DNA from: an uncultured Eubacteriales bacterium
GTDB lineage: Bacteria; Bacillota; Clostridia; Oscillospirales; Oscillospiraceae
Assembly (NCBI GenBank): GCA_902492005.1
Contig: CABUJV010000028.1
Coordinates: 1 to 24,654 of the forward strand
Length of the DNA: 24,654 bases
Direction of reading: 5' to 3'
Part shown: positions 6,852 to 13,751 of the stretch, piece after piece
Layout: every line of letters starts with the position of its first letter
How positions within the stretch are numbered: the first letter of the stretch is position 1
The notes under the pieces: generated by a model
Told to the model about the DNA's origin: nothing
What the model saw: only the letters and a program-made list of their open reading frames with translations
Database searches by the model: none
Translations under genes and position numbers: made by a program

Positions 6852-7265
6852 ATGAAACACGCTGGAACTCTCCCTGCGGCGGCCCGTGTCCGCCCCACCC
6901 CCTGGGACGGACTTGTGGCGCTGGCCGTGGCGGCCGCCGCGCTCTTCCTGCTCTATCTTTTTCGTCCGGCCCCCGGAAACTTTTTGACAGCCACAGTCGT
7001 CTTAAAGAACGAGGTCATCGCCCAATACCCCCTCTCTTCCCTGTCTGAGCCGTTCACCCTGTACCTGGAGGAGCTGGACTATCCCCTTACCATCCAGGCG
7101 GAGCGGGGCCGCATCCGGATCTCGGAGAGCTCCTGCCCCGGCGAGGACTGCGTCCACACTGGCTGGGTGTCCGCCTCCGGCGGGCAGATTGTCTGCCTGC
7201 CCAACCACCTCATCATCTCCGTCACCAGCTCGGAGGCCCCGGCCGTGGACGGCGTGACCGGTTAG
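6852..7265 (+). CDS. NusG domain II-containing exported protein
   Basis: A 137-residue protein with one N-terminal membrane segment (about 20-38) and an extracytoplasmic NusG domain II fold. The diagnostic stretch is SSCPGEDCVHTGW with Cys95 and Cys100, followed by GGQIVCLPNHLIISV with Cys115. These conserved cysteines are usual in this family, whose function is unknown; it is not the transcription factor NusG. GAGG lies 7 bp before the ATG. The stop codon overlaps the Shine-Dalgarno of the Gx transporter gene 11 bp downstream, a pairing seen repeatedly in Firmicutes, so the two probably act together. Confidence 0.9.
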   Translation: MKHAGTLPAAARVRPTPWDGLVALAVAAAALFLLYLFRPAPGNFLTATVVLKNEVIAQYPLSSLSEPFTLYLEELDYPLTIQAERGRIRISESSCPGEDCVHTGWVSASGGQIVCLPNHLIISVTSSEAPAVDGVTG

Positions 7266-7276
7266 GAGGGCCTGTG

Positions 7277-7801
7277 ATGTATCCTGCTTCCGCCCTTTCC
7301 GCGCGCCGCCTCACCCGCTGCGCGGTCCTGACCGCCCTGGCCCTGGCCCTTTCGGTGACCGAGGGGCTCTTCCCCCTCACCATGCTGGTGCCCCTGCCCG
7401 GCCTGCGGCTGGGTCTGGCCAATCTGGTCACCATCTACGCCCTGTGCGCCATGTCCGGCCGGGAGTCCCTGCTCATCCTGGTGGCCCGGTGCCTTCTGGG
7501 CGCGCTGGTGGGCGGCAATCTCTCCGCCCTGGCCTTTTCCCTGGGCGGCGGGCTGCTGGCCTTTGGAGTCATGTGGCTGCTGGTCCGCTGCCGCCGTCTG
7601 TCCCTCTTCGGCGTCTGCATTGCCGGCGCCGCCGCCCATAACACCGGCCAGGTCCTGGCCGCCATGGCCGTGCTGGCCTCTCCCGCCCTGCTGGTCTATC
7701 TGGCTCCCCTGCTGCTGGCCTCTCTGGTCACCGGGGCCGTCACCGGCGCAGCCTCCATCCTGCTGGTCCGGCGGGTGCCGCCCCCCGACGGAAAACCTTA
7801 A
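7277..7801 (+). CDS. Gx transporter family protein (formerly heptaprenyl diphosphate synthase component I)
   Basis: A 174-residue membrane protein with five or six hydrophobic segments. The family signature appears as PLPGLRLGLANLVTIYAL (about 40-57) and the AGAAAHNTGQ segment (about 115-124). Older annotation calls this family heptaprenyl diphosphate synthase subunit I (HepT-like), but the sequence looks like an S-component-type membrane protein with no prenyltransferase motif. ATG 7277 is chosen because AGGAGGG lies 6 bp upstream; the adjacent GTG at 7274 leaves 3 bp. It forms an operon with the NusG II protein. The transported substrate, if any, is unknown. Confidence 0.9.
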   Translation: MYPASALSARRLTRCAVLTALALALSVTEGLFPLTMLVPLPGLRLGLANLVTIYALCAMSGRESLLILVARCLLGALVGGNLSALAFSLGGGLLAFGVMWLLVRCRRLSLFGVCIAGAAAHNTGQVLAAMAVLASPALLVYLAPLLLASLVTGAVTGAASILLVRRVPPPDGKP

Positions 7802-7891
7802 CCCTTTTGTCACTTCTTTGTGATGCATGTTACCGCCCGTTTCCTGTAAGATAACAGGGATAGAGATAGAATGCTAGGAGGAACCCCACCC

Positions 7892-9181
7892 ATGTGCACA
7901 AAAGCGAGCCTGAAACGACTGTTGGCCTTGACCCTGGCCCTGATGCTGTTCACGCCTCTGGCCGCCTGTAAGAAAAATGCGCCCGCCGGCAGCGGCGCAT
8001 CCGACACCCCGCCCGTCTCCACCAGCCCGGAGCCCGCCGTCTCCGCCGAACCCTCACCGGCCCCCGCCGCGGACCCCTACGACGCCGTCAGGACCTACTG
8101 GACTGAGGACCAGCTCACCCAGTCCTGGAGTCCGGACCAGGTGGTGGAGCACCTGTTCTTCCACCCCATCATCGCCTATCCCCAGTACGCCTTCCATGAG
8201 AGCCCTCTGCCCGAATCCCAGCGCATCGGCCTGGACGACTGGATGGTGACGGTGGACGAGTACAACAAGATCCTGCAGAACGTCTACGACAAGGGCTATA
8301 TCCTGGTGGCCATGGAGGACGTCTGGAGCGAGGTCACCGACGAGAGCGGCACCCACATGGTCCGCAACACCCTTATGCTCCCCGAGGGGAAAAAGCCCCT
8401 GATCATCTCCTTTGACGACGTGAACTACTATGAATATATGCTGGAGGGGGGCTTTACCTCCAAGCTGGTGGTGGGAGACGACGGCCAGATCTGGGCCGAG
8501 TGCACCGACCCCTACACCAAGGAGACCTTCCTCACCCAGGACCTGGACGCCACTACCCTTCTGGACCGGTTTATCCTGGAGCACCCCGACTTCTCCCTCA
8601 ACGGGGCCAAGGCCATCTTCTCCCTCACCGGCTACCAGGGCATCCTGGGCTACCGGACCCAGAACGACCGGGACATCAAGGCCGATGACCCGCGCCGGGC
8701 GGAGTTCGAAACCTATCGCCAGAGCGAAATTGACGCAGTCATGCCGGTGATCCAGCGTCTGAAAGAGACTGGCTGGACCTTCGGCAGCCACACCTGGGGG
8801 CATATCAACCTATCCTCCAAATCCATGGAGGTGGTCAAGACCGACACCGAGCGCTGGGCCGAGGAGGTGGGCAGCCTGGTGGGCCCCACCAGCATCCTGT
8901 TCTATCCCCACGGGGCGCGGCCCGACGGGGACAACGACGTGAGCCAGACCGGCCCCATGTTCCAGTACCTCCAGAGCATGGGCTTCCGGGTGTTCGCCTC
9001 GGTGGGCGTCGAGTCCTACTCCAAGGTCAAGACCGACATCTCCGCCGTCATCTGTGACCGGCTCCACCCTGACGGCAAGACCCTGCGCAGCGGCCGTGAA
9101 CGGGAGCGGTATCTCCAGTTCTACGACGCCAAGGACATCATCGACTTGGACGTGCGCCCCGACCTTGGGGTCACCTGGTAG
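7892..9181 (+). CDS. Polysaccharide deacetylase-like lipoprotein
   Basis: A 429-residue surface lipoprotein. The signal peptide ends in the lipobox LAAC (Cys26), followed by a Pro/Ser/Ala-rich linker (about 31-62). The NodB-type deacetylase domain covers about 165-420: ISFDD (172-176) supplies the catalytic base and metal aspartates, and SHTWGH supplies metal ligands His300 and His304. FYPHGA (338-342) takes the place of the usual RxPxG motif. The insertion between motif 1 and motif 2 is longer than in short peptidoglycan deacetylases. The likely role is N- or O-deacetylation of a wall glycan; the substrate is unknown. ATG 7892 is used since AGGAGG lies at 7876-7881; the ATG at 7871 precedes that site. 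Confidence 0.88.
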   Translation: MCTKASLKRLLALTLALMLFTPLAACKKNAPAGSGASDTPPVSTSPEPAVSAEPSPAPAADPYDAVRTYWTEDQLTQSWSPDQVVEHLFFHPIIAYPQYAFHESPLPESQRIGLDDWMVTVDEYNKILQNVYDKGYILVAMEDVWSEVTDESGTHMVRNTLMLPEGKKPLIISFDDVNYYEYMLEGGFTSKLVVGDDGQIWAECTDPYTKETFLTQDLDATTLLDRFILEHPDFSLNGAKAIFSLTGYQGILGYRTQNDRDIKADDPRRAEFETYRQSEIDAVMPVIQRLKETGWTFGSHTWGHINLSSKSMEVVKTDTERWAEEVGSLVGPTSILFYPHGARPDGDNDVSQTGPMFQYLQSMGFRVFASVGVESYSKVKTDISAVICDRLHPDGKTLRSGRERERYLQFYDAKDIIDLDVRPDLGVTW

Positions 9182-9196
9182 GGTCCGTAATGCGAA

Positions 9197-9230
9197 AAGG
9201 GCCCGCGCTCCTGGTGGAGCGCGGGCCCTT
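9197..9230. terminator. Bidirectional terminator, deacetylase / ackA
   Basis: A perfect 15-bp stem (9197-9211 with 9216-9230) and a TGGT loop between convergent genes. The U tracts are short on both sides. Confidence 0.82.
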
Positions 9231-9247
9231 CGTGGTTTCCGTACGGT

Positions 9248-10444
9248 TTACTTGCCCACGATCTCGGCGGTATCCATGGCGATCATGAGCTCCTCGTCCG
9301 TGGGGATGAGCAGCACCTTCACCTTGGAGTCGGCGGCAGAGACCACCGCTTCGTGGCCACGGGTGTTGTTGGCCTCGGCGTCCATCTTCACGCCCATGAA
9401 CTCCAGGCCGGAGGCGATGGCCATCCGGGTGACGGCATCGTTCTCCCCCACGCCGGCGGTGAACACGATGGCGTCCACTCCGCCCATGGCGGCGGCGTAA
9501 GCGCCCACCAGCTTCTTCACGCTGTACTGGAAGGAGTCCAGAGCGAGCTGGGCGCGGGCGTTGCCGGCCTTGGCGGCCTCCTCCAGGTCGCGGAAGTCGG
9601 AGGACACGCCGGAGATGCCCAGCACACCGGACTTCTTGTTCAGGACGTTCAGCATCTCCTTGATGTCCAGGCCGTATTTGTTCATCAGATACTCCAGAAT
9701 GCCGGCGTCCAGATCGCCGGAGCGGGTGCCCATGGGCACGCCGGCCAGGGGGGTGAAACCCATGGAGGTATCCACGCTCTTGCCGCCGTCGATGGCGCTG
9801 ACGGAGGAGCCGTTGCCCAGGTGGCAGGTGATGATCTTCAGCTCCTCAATGGGCTTGCCCAGCATGGCGGCGGCCCGGCCGGAGACATAGCGGTGGGAGG
9901 TGCCGTGGAAGCCGTAGCGGCGAACCTTGTCCTTCTCATAATACTCGTAGGGCAGGGCATAGATATAGCTCTTGGCGGGCATCGTCTGATGGAAGGCGGT
10001 GTCGAACACAGCCACCATGGGAGTGGAGGGCATAACGGCCTGGCAGGCCTTGATGCCGGTGATATTGGCGGGGTTGTGCAGGGGGGCCAGGGGGATGCAC
10101 TCCTCCAGGGCGGCCATCACGTCGGCGTCAATCCGGGCGGAGGCGGCAAACTTCTCGCCGCCGTGGACCACCCGGTGGCCCACCGCGTCGATTTCGGACA
10201 TGCTCTGGATGACTCCGTGCTCGGCAGAGGTCAGGGCGTCCAGCACAGACTGGATGGCCTCGGCGTGAGTGGGCATGGCGATCTCAAACTCCAGTTTCAG
10301 GTCCTTGGCGGGGACCTTGTGGGTCAGGCGGCCGTCGATGCCGATGCGCTCACACAGGCCCTTGGCCAGCACCGCCTGGGTGTCGGTGTCCATGAGCTGG
10401 TACTTCAGAGAGGAACTGCCCGCATTGATGACGAGGACTTTCAT
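9248..10444 (-). CDS. ackA: Acetate kinase
   Basis: A 398-residue cytoplasmic enzyme that interconverts acetyl phosphate plus ADP with acetate plus ATP, the energy-yielding last step of acetate fermentation. Full length with all hallmarks: the N-terminal VINAGSSSLKYQL with Asn7, AVGHRVVHGG, DTAFHQTMP with the catalytic Asp, the HLGNGSSV phosphate loop and GTRSGDLD. AAGGAG lies about 11 bp before the ATG. It is a single gene here; phosphotransacetylase (pta) is not in the window. Its promoter region is divergent with tmcAL, the other acetate-using gene. Confidence 0.98.
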   Translation of the reverse strand: MKVLVINAGSSSLKYQLMDTDTQAVLAKGLCERIGIDGRLTHKVPAKDLKLEFEIAMPTHAEAIQSVLDALTSAEHGVIQSMSEIDAVGHRVVHGGEKFAASARIDADVMAALEECIPLAPLHNPANITGIKACQAVMPSTPMVAVFDTAFHQTMPAKSYIYALPYEYYEKDKVRRYGFHGTSHRYVSGRAAAMLGKPIEELKIITCHLGNGSSVSAIDGGKSVDTSMGFTPLAGVPMGTRSGDLDAGILEYLMNKYGLDIKEMLNVLNKKSGVLGISGVSSDFRDLEEAAKAGNARAQLALDSFQYSVKKLVGAYAAAMGGVDAIVFTAGVGENDAVTRMAIASGLEFMGVKMDAEANNTRGHEAVVSAADSKVKVLLIPTDEELMIAMDTAEIVGK

Positions 10445-10525
10445 GTTACTATCCGCTCCTTAATTTCTATAGTTTGGGCTTCGGCCCTTGCAGAATCGTT
10501 CCGGTTCCGCTAAAATTGCAAGTAT

Positions 10526-10554
10526 ATTCTAGACCTTTCCGCTGGAAAGAACAA
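10526..10554 (-). promoter_or_regulatory. Promoter of ackA
   Basis: Minus-strand TTGTTC (10549-10554) and TAGAAT (10526-10531), with a 17-bp spacer, leaving a leader of about 75 nt before ackA. Confidence 0.6.
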
Positions 10555-10603
10555 CCCACTTTTTCGATGAAATTCAAAAAAATCTTCACTTTTGGGGGGC
10601 CAC

Positions 10604-11770
10604 ATGAACATTTCCGGCATTATTGCTGAATACAATCCCTTCCATTCCGGCCATGCCCGGCAGATTGCCGAGACCCGCCGGCGGCTGGGTGAGGACGCCG
10701 CCGTGGTCTGCGCCATGAGCGGAAACTGGGTTCAGCGGGCCGACTGTGCGATCGCTGACAAGTGGACCCGGGCAGCCCTGGCCCTGAAGGGCGGCGCCGA
10801 CCTGGTGCTGGAGCTGCCCACCCCCTGGGCCATCTCCTCCGCGGAGGGCTTTGCCCGGGGCGCGGTGGAGGTCCTCTCCGCCGCCGGAGTGGTGGACACG
10901 CTCTCCTTCGGCAGCGAATCCGGCTCCCTGGAGGCACTCCGGGCCGCCGCTGCCTGCCTGGACTCCCCCGACTACCCCGCCGCCCTGCGCCGCGCCCTCG
11001 ACCAGGGGCTCCCCTTCCCCGCCGCCCGGCAGGCGGCCGTCCGCGCCCTCATCGGCCCGGCGGCCGACGTTCTCTCCGCTCCCAACAACAATCTGGCGGT
11101 GGAATACCTGCGGGCCCTGCCCGGCTCCATGGAGGCCGTCGCCATCCCCCGCGCCGGGGCGGGGCACGATCAGGCCCCGGCGGAGGGATTTGCCTCGGCA
11201 AGCTGGCTGCGGGACCGGCTCCGGGCCGGGAACCCGGATGCCGCCGCCCCCTATCTCACCGAGCCCTGGACCTGGGAGACCGCCGACCTGGGCCGCTGTG
11301 AGCGGGCCATTCTGGCCCGGCTCCGCTCCATGACTCTGGAACAGGCCGAGGCTCTGCCCGACAGCGGCGACGGTCTGGCCGCCCGGCTGCTGGCGGCCGG
11401 AAAGGCGGCCGGCAGTCTGGAGGAGGTCTACGCCCTGACCAAGACCCGGCGGTACACCCACGCCCGGGTCCGGCGGCTGGTGCTCTGGGCCTTCCTGGGC
11501 CTCACCGCCGCCGACCGCCCGGAGCATGTCCCCTATCTGCGGGTGCTGGGCTTCAACGACCGCGGCCGGGCGGTGCTGCGGGAGATGTGGAAATACGCCC
11601 GGCTGCCCATCCTCACCAAGCCCGCCCACGTCCGGACCCTCTCCCCCGCCGCCCGGCGGCTTTTCGAGTTGGAGGACCGCTGCACCGACCTCTACGGCCT
11701 GTGCCTGTCCGCTGTGACTCCCGGCGGCCGCGAGTGGAAGACAAATCCCGCCATTTTGCCCGTCAAATGA
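10604..11770 (+). CDS. tmcAL: tRNA(Met) cytidine acetate ligase (TmcAL / YlbM)
   Basis: A 388-residue cytoplasmic enzyme that activates acetate with ATP to acetyl-AMP and acetylates the wobble cytidine (ac4C34) of elongator tRNA-Met. The nucleotidyltransferase signature is at the very start, GIIAEYNPFHSGH (5-17), and the second motif is MSGNWVQR (38-45), followed by DKWTRA (52-57); all are characteristic of YlbM. Length agrees with the family (about 390-410). The ATG at 10604 gives the standard N terminus; the Shine-Dalgarno is a poor G run about 4 bp upstream. It is divergent from ackA. No clear terminator follows it. Confidence 0.93.
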   Translation: MNISGIIAEYNPFHSGHARQIAETRRRLGEDAAVVCAMSGNWVQRADCAIADKWTRAALALKGGADLVLELPTPWAISSAEGFARGAVEVLSAAGVVDTLSFGSESGSLEALRAAAACLDSPDYPAALRRALDQGLPFPAARQAAVRALIGPAADVLSAPNNNLAVEYLRALPGSMEAVAIPRAGAGHDQAPAEGFASASWLRDRLRAGNPDAAAPYLTEPWTWETADLGRCERAILARLRSMTLEQAEALPDSGDGLAARLLAAGKAAGSLEEVYALTKTRRYTHARVRRLVLWAFLGLTAADRPEHVPYLRVLGFNDRGRAVLREMWKYARLPILTKPAHVRTLSPAARRLFELEDRCTDLYGLCLSAVTPGGREWKTNPAILPVK

Positions 11771-11850
11771 ACGCTCCACCGTCCTTTGCTGCATTGGACA
11801 TGGAACTCTTCCGTCATATGAGAAAAATTCTGCAAGTTTCCATTTTTTTG

Positions 11851-11879
11851 TTGCATTTTTACCCGGATAGGCGTATAAT
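11851..11879 (+). promoter_or_regulatory. Promoter of gdhA
   Basis: A perfect -10 TATAAT (11874-11879) lies 17 bp after TTGCAT (11851-11856). The leader is about 115 nt. Within it TTTCCGTG (11892-11899) is complementary to CACGGAAA (11965-11972), which could close a structured 5' UTR. Confidence 0.7.
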
Positions 11880-12001
11880 ACCTCCAACAATTTTCCGTGT
11901 GGGGCGGAATGGACCGCACCCAGTGCAGCAGAGCATACGATTTATATTTTAAGGTAGGCGTGTCCACGGAAACGCGCCGCCGGGCAAAGGGGTTTGGCAA
12001 G

Positions 12002-13351
12002 ATGACATTTACCAACAGCTATCTGCAGGAAGTGTACGCGGACGTAGTCCGCAAGGACCCGGATCAGAAGGAATTCCTTCAGGCCGTCCGGGAGGTGCTG
12101 GAATCTCTCCAGCCCGTGGTGGAGCAGCGCCCCGAACTGGTCAAGTCCGGCGTCATTCAGCGCATCGTGGAGCCGGAGCGCAGCCTGATCTTCCGCATCT
12201 CCTGGGTGGACGACAAGGGCAACGTACAGGTAAACCGCGGCTACCGCGTCCAATTCTCCACCGCCATCGGCCCTTCCAAGGGCGGCCTGCGCTTCCATCC
12301 CAGCGTCAACCTGAGCGTCATCAAGTTCCTGGGCTTTGAACAGATCTTCAAGAACAGCCTCACCGGCCTGCCCATGGGCGGCGGCAAGGGCGGCTCCGAC
12401 TTCGACCCCAAGGGTAAGAGCAACAACGAGGTCATGCGTTTCTGCCAGTCCTTCATGACCGAGCTCCAGCGCCACATCGGCCCCGACACCGACGTGCCCG
12501 CCGGCGACATCGGCGTGGGCGCCCGGGAGATCGGCTACCTGTTCGGCCAGTACAAGCGCATCCGCAACGAGTTCAACGGCGTCCTCACCGGCAAGGGCAT
12601 CAGCTACGGCGGCTCCCTGGCCCGGACCGAGGCCACCGGCTACGGCCTGTGCTACTTTACCGAGGAGATGCTCAAGGCCAACGGAAAGTCCTTCCAGGGA
12701 CGGAGCGTGGTGATCTCCGGCTCCGGCAACGTGGCCATCTATGCCAATCAGAAGGCCACCCAGCTGGGCGCCAAGGTCATCGCTATGAGCGATTCCAACG
12801 GCTATATTGTGGACCAGAACGGCATTGACTATAAGGTCATGCAGGAGATCAAGGAGGTCAAGCGGGACCGCATCAAAACCTACCTGGACTATGTGCCCAC
12901 CGCCCAGTACGTGGAGGGCTGCTCCGGCATCTGGAACGTGCCCTGCGACATCGCCCTGCCCTGCGCCACGCAGAACGAGCTGGACGGCGTAGCCGCCCAG
13001 CAGCTCGTGAAAAACGGCTGCTTCGCCGTGGCCGAGGGCGCCAACATGCCCTCCACTCCCGAGGCCATTGAGATCTTCCAGATCAACGACGTGCTGTTTG
13101 GGCCCGCCAAGGCGGCCAACGCCGGCGGCGTGGCCACCTCCGGCCTGGAGATGAGCCAGAATTCCATGCGTCTGTCCTGGTCCTTCGAGGAAGTGGACCA
13201 GAAGCTCCACGGCATTATGACCAACATCTACCACAACGCGGCCAAGGCCGCCGAGGAATACGGCATGCCCGGCAACCTGGTGGCCGGCGCCAACATCGCC
13301 GGCTTCATGAAGGTCGCCGACGCCATGATCTGGCAGGGCGTCAGCTACTAA
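12002..13351 (+). CDS. gdhA: NADP-type glutamate dehydrogenase
   Basis: A 449-residue hexameric-type enzyme forming glutamate from 2-oxoglutarate, ammonia and NAD(P)H. Motifs are GPSKGGLRFHPSVNLSVIKF (90-109), catalytic Lys129 in LPMGGGKGGSDFDPKG, and the Rossmann turn SGSGNVA. Length and the GGSDFDPKGKS sequence match the NADP-specific bacterial class. The start is ATG 12002 (AAAGGGG, 9 bp upstream), giving the normal N terminus MTFTNSYLQEVY; in-frame ATGs upstream at 11897 and 11909 fall in the leader. The last 11 codons, the stop and 10 further bases are repeated exactly 187 bp downstream (see 13503-13548). Confidence 0.97.
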   Translation: MTFTNSYLQEVYADVVRKDPDQKEFLQAVREVLESLQPVVEQRPELVKSGVIQRIVEPERSLIFRISWVDDKGNVQVNRGYRVQFSTAIGPSKGGLRFHPSVNLSVIKFLGFEQIFKNSLTGLPMGGGKGGSDFDPKGKSNNEVMRFCQSFMTELQRHIGPDTDVPAGDIGVGAREIGYLFGQYKRIRNEFNGVLTGKGISYGGSLARTEATGYGLCYFTEEMLKANGKSFQGRSVVISGSGNVAIYANQKATQLGAKVIAMSDSNGYIVDQNGIDYKVMQEIKEVKRDRIKTYLDYVPTAQYVEGCSGIWNVPCDIALPCATQNELDGVAAQQLVKNGCFAVAEGANMPSTPEAIEIFQINDVLFGPAKAANAGGVATSGLEMSQNSMRLSWSFEEVDQKLHGIMTNIYHNAAKAAEEYGMPGNLVAGANIAGFMKVADAMIWQGVSY

Positions 13352-13361
13352 ACAGCCCGTC
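13316..13361 (+). repeat. 46-bp direct repeat, copy A (3' end of gdhA)
   Basis: Covers the last 11 codons and stop of gdhA plus 10 bases. It is identical in all 46 positions to 13503-13548 and brackets the 141-bp hairpin element. The arrangement resembles attachment-site duplications at gene 3' ends, in which the gene stays intact. Confidence 0.95.
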
Positions 13362-13502
13362 GGCGACCGGGGCCCCATCGCGGATGGGGCGGCGCGCAGC
13401 GCCGTCAAGCGTCCTGCACAGCAGGACCTTGGCGCAGGGCGAATTCATTTCGCCCGAGCAGGTCAGATCGGGTCCCCAAAGTGCCTATGCGCTTTGGGCC
13501 AT
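13362..13502 (+). repeat. 141-bp multi-hairpin element of unknown type
   Basis: No plausible gene, but five successive hairpins on the plus strand: 13372-13390 (8-bp stem, GCG loop), 13391-13403 (5 bp, GCA loop), 13411-13427 (7 bp, ACA loop, extendable through flanking CAAG/CTTG), 13437-13455 (7 bp, TTCAT loop) and 13475-13498 (10 bp with one G-T pair, CTAT loop). Such dense folding suggests a structured RNA or a small non-autonomous repeat. It is flanked by the 46-bp repeats and lies between gdhA and its probable terminator, so it should be transcribed in the gdhA 3' UTR. Confidence 0.7.
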
Positions 13503-13548
13503 GCCGACGCCATGATCTGGCAGGGCGTCAGCTACTAAACAGCCCGTC
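13503..13548 (+). repeat. 46-bp direct repeat, copy B (displaced gdhA 3' end)
   Basis: An exact copy of 13316-13361, including 11 gdhA codons and the stop codon, with no gdhA sequence before it. The presumed gdhA terminator follows 55 bp later, so this copy probably marks the original gene end. The rest of the gap (13549-13751) holds that terminator and the antiporter promoter. Confidence 0.95.
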
Positions 13549-13603
13549 ATGCCTGCTCCGTCCGGGTCGCAGCGGCCGGGAATTTCAACTGAATCTATAT
13601 CTA

Positions 13604-13641
13604 ATGGGTCTCCAGGCCGCTGCCGCGGCCTGGAGACCCAT
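13604..13641 (+). terminator. Hairpin terminator downstream of gdhA
   Basis: A perfect 17-bp stem (13604-13620 with 13625-13641) and a TGCC loop. The following CTCGTTCTG is a poor U tract, so it may act as an mRNA 3'-end stabiliser or need help to terminate. Confidence 0.75.
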
Positions 13642-13695
13642 CTCGTTCTGCCGCCAAGGCAAACATGACGCCCTTTCTTTTCGGCATTTTTGCCC

Positions 13696-13724
13696 TTGCA
13701 TTCCATTCGGGAATGGTCTAGAAT
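13696..13724 (+). promoter_or_regulatory. Promoter of the antiporter gene, with small inverted repeat
   Basis: TTGCAT (13696-13701) and TAGAAT (13719-13724) are 17 bp apart. The spacer contains CCATTC-GG-GAATGG (13703-13716), a possible operator. AAAGGGGG (13737-13744) then serves the ATG at 13752. Confidence 0.6.
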
Positions 13725-13751
13725 GAGTCCCTCAACAAAGGGGGTAATCGC

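Noticed and set aside
7802..7891. Promoter for the deacetylase lipoprotein gene
   Set aside because: A TTGTGA and a TG-TAAGAT-like sequence are present, but the spacing (23 bp) is wrong; I could not support a specific promoter.
11897..12001. N-terminal extension of gdhA from ATG 11897 or 11909
   Set aside because: Neither ATG has a good Shine-Dalgarno, and the added residues are unlike glutamate dehydrogenases; ATG 12002 fits the family.
11942..13408. Long minus-strand open frame opposite gdhA
   Set aside because: A shadow of gdhA codon bias; no ribosome site, promoter or recognisable domain.
13362..13502. CRISPR array or transposon with terminal inverted repeats in the gdhA downstream element
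   Set aside because: There are only two copies of the 46-bp repeat, one is coding, and the 141-bp ends are not clear inverted repeats; no transposase is present.
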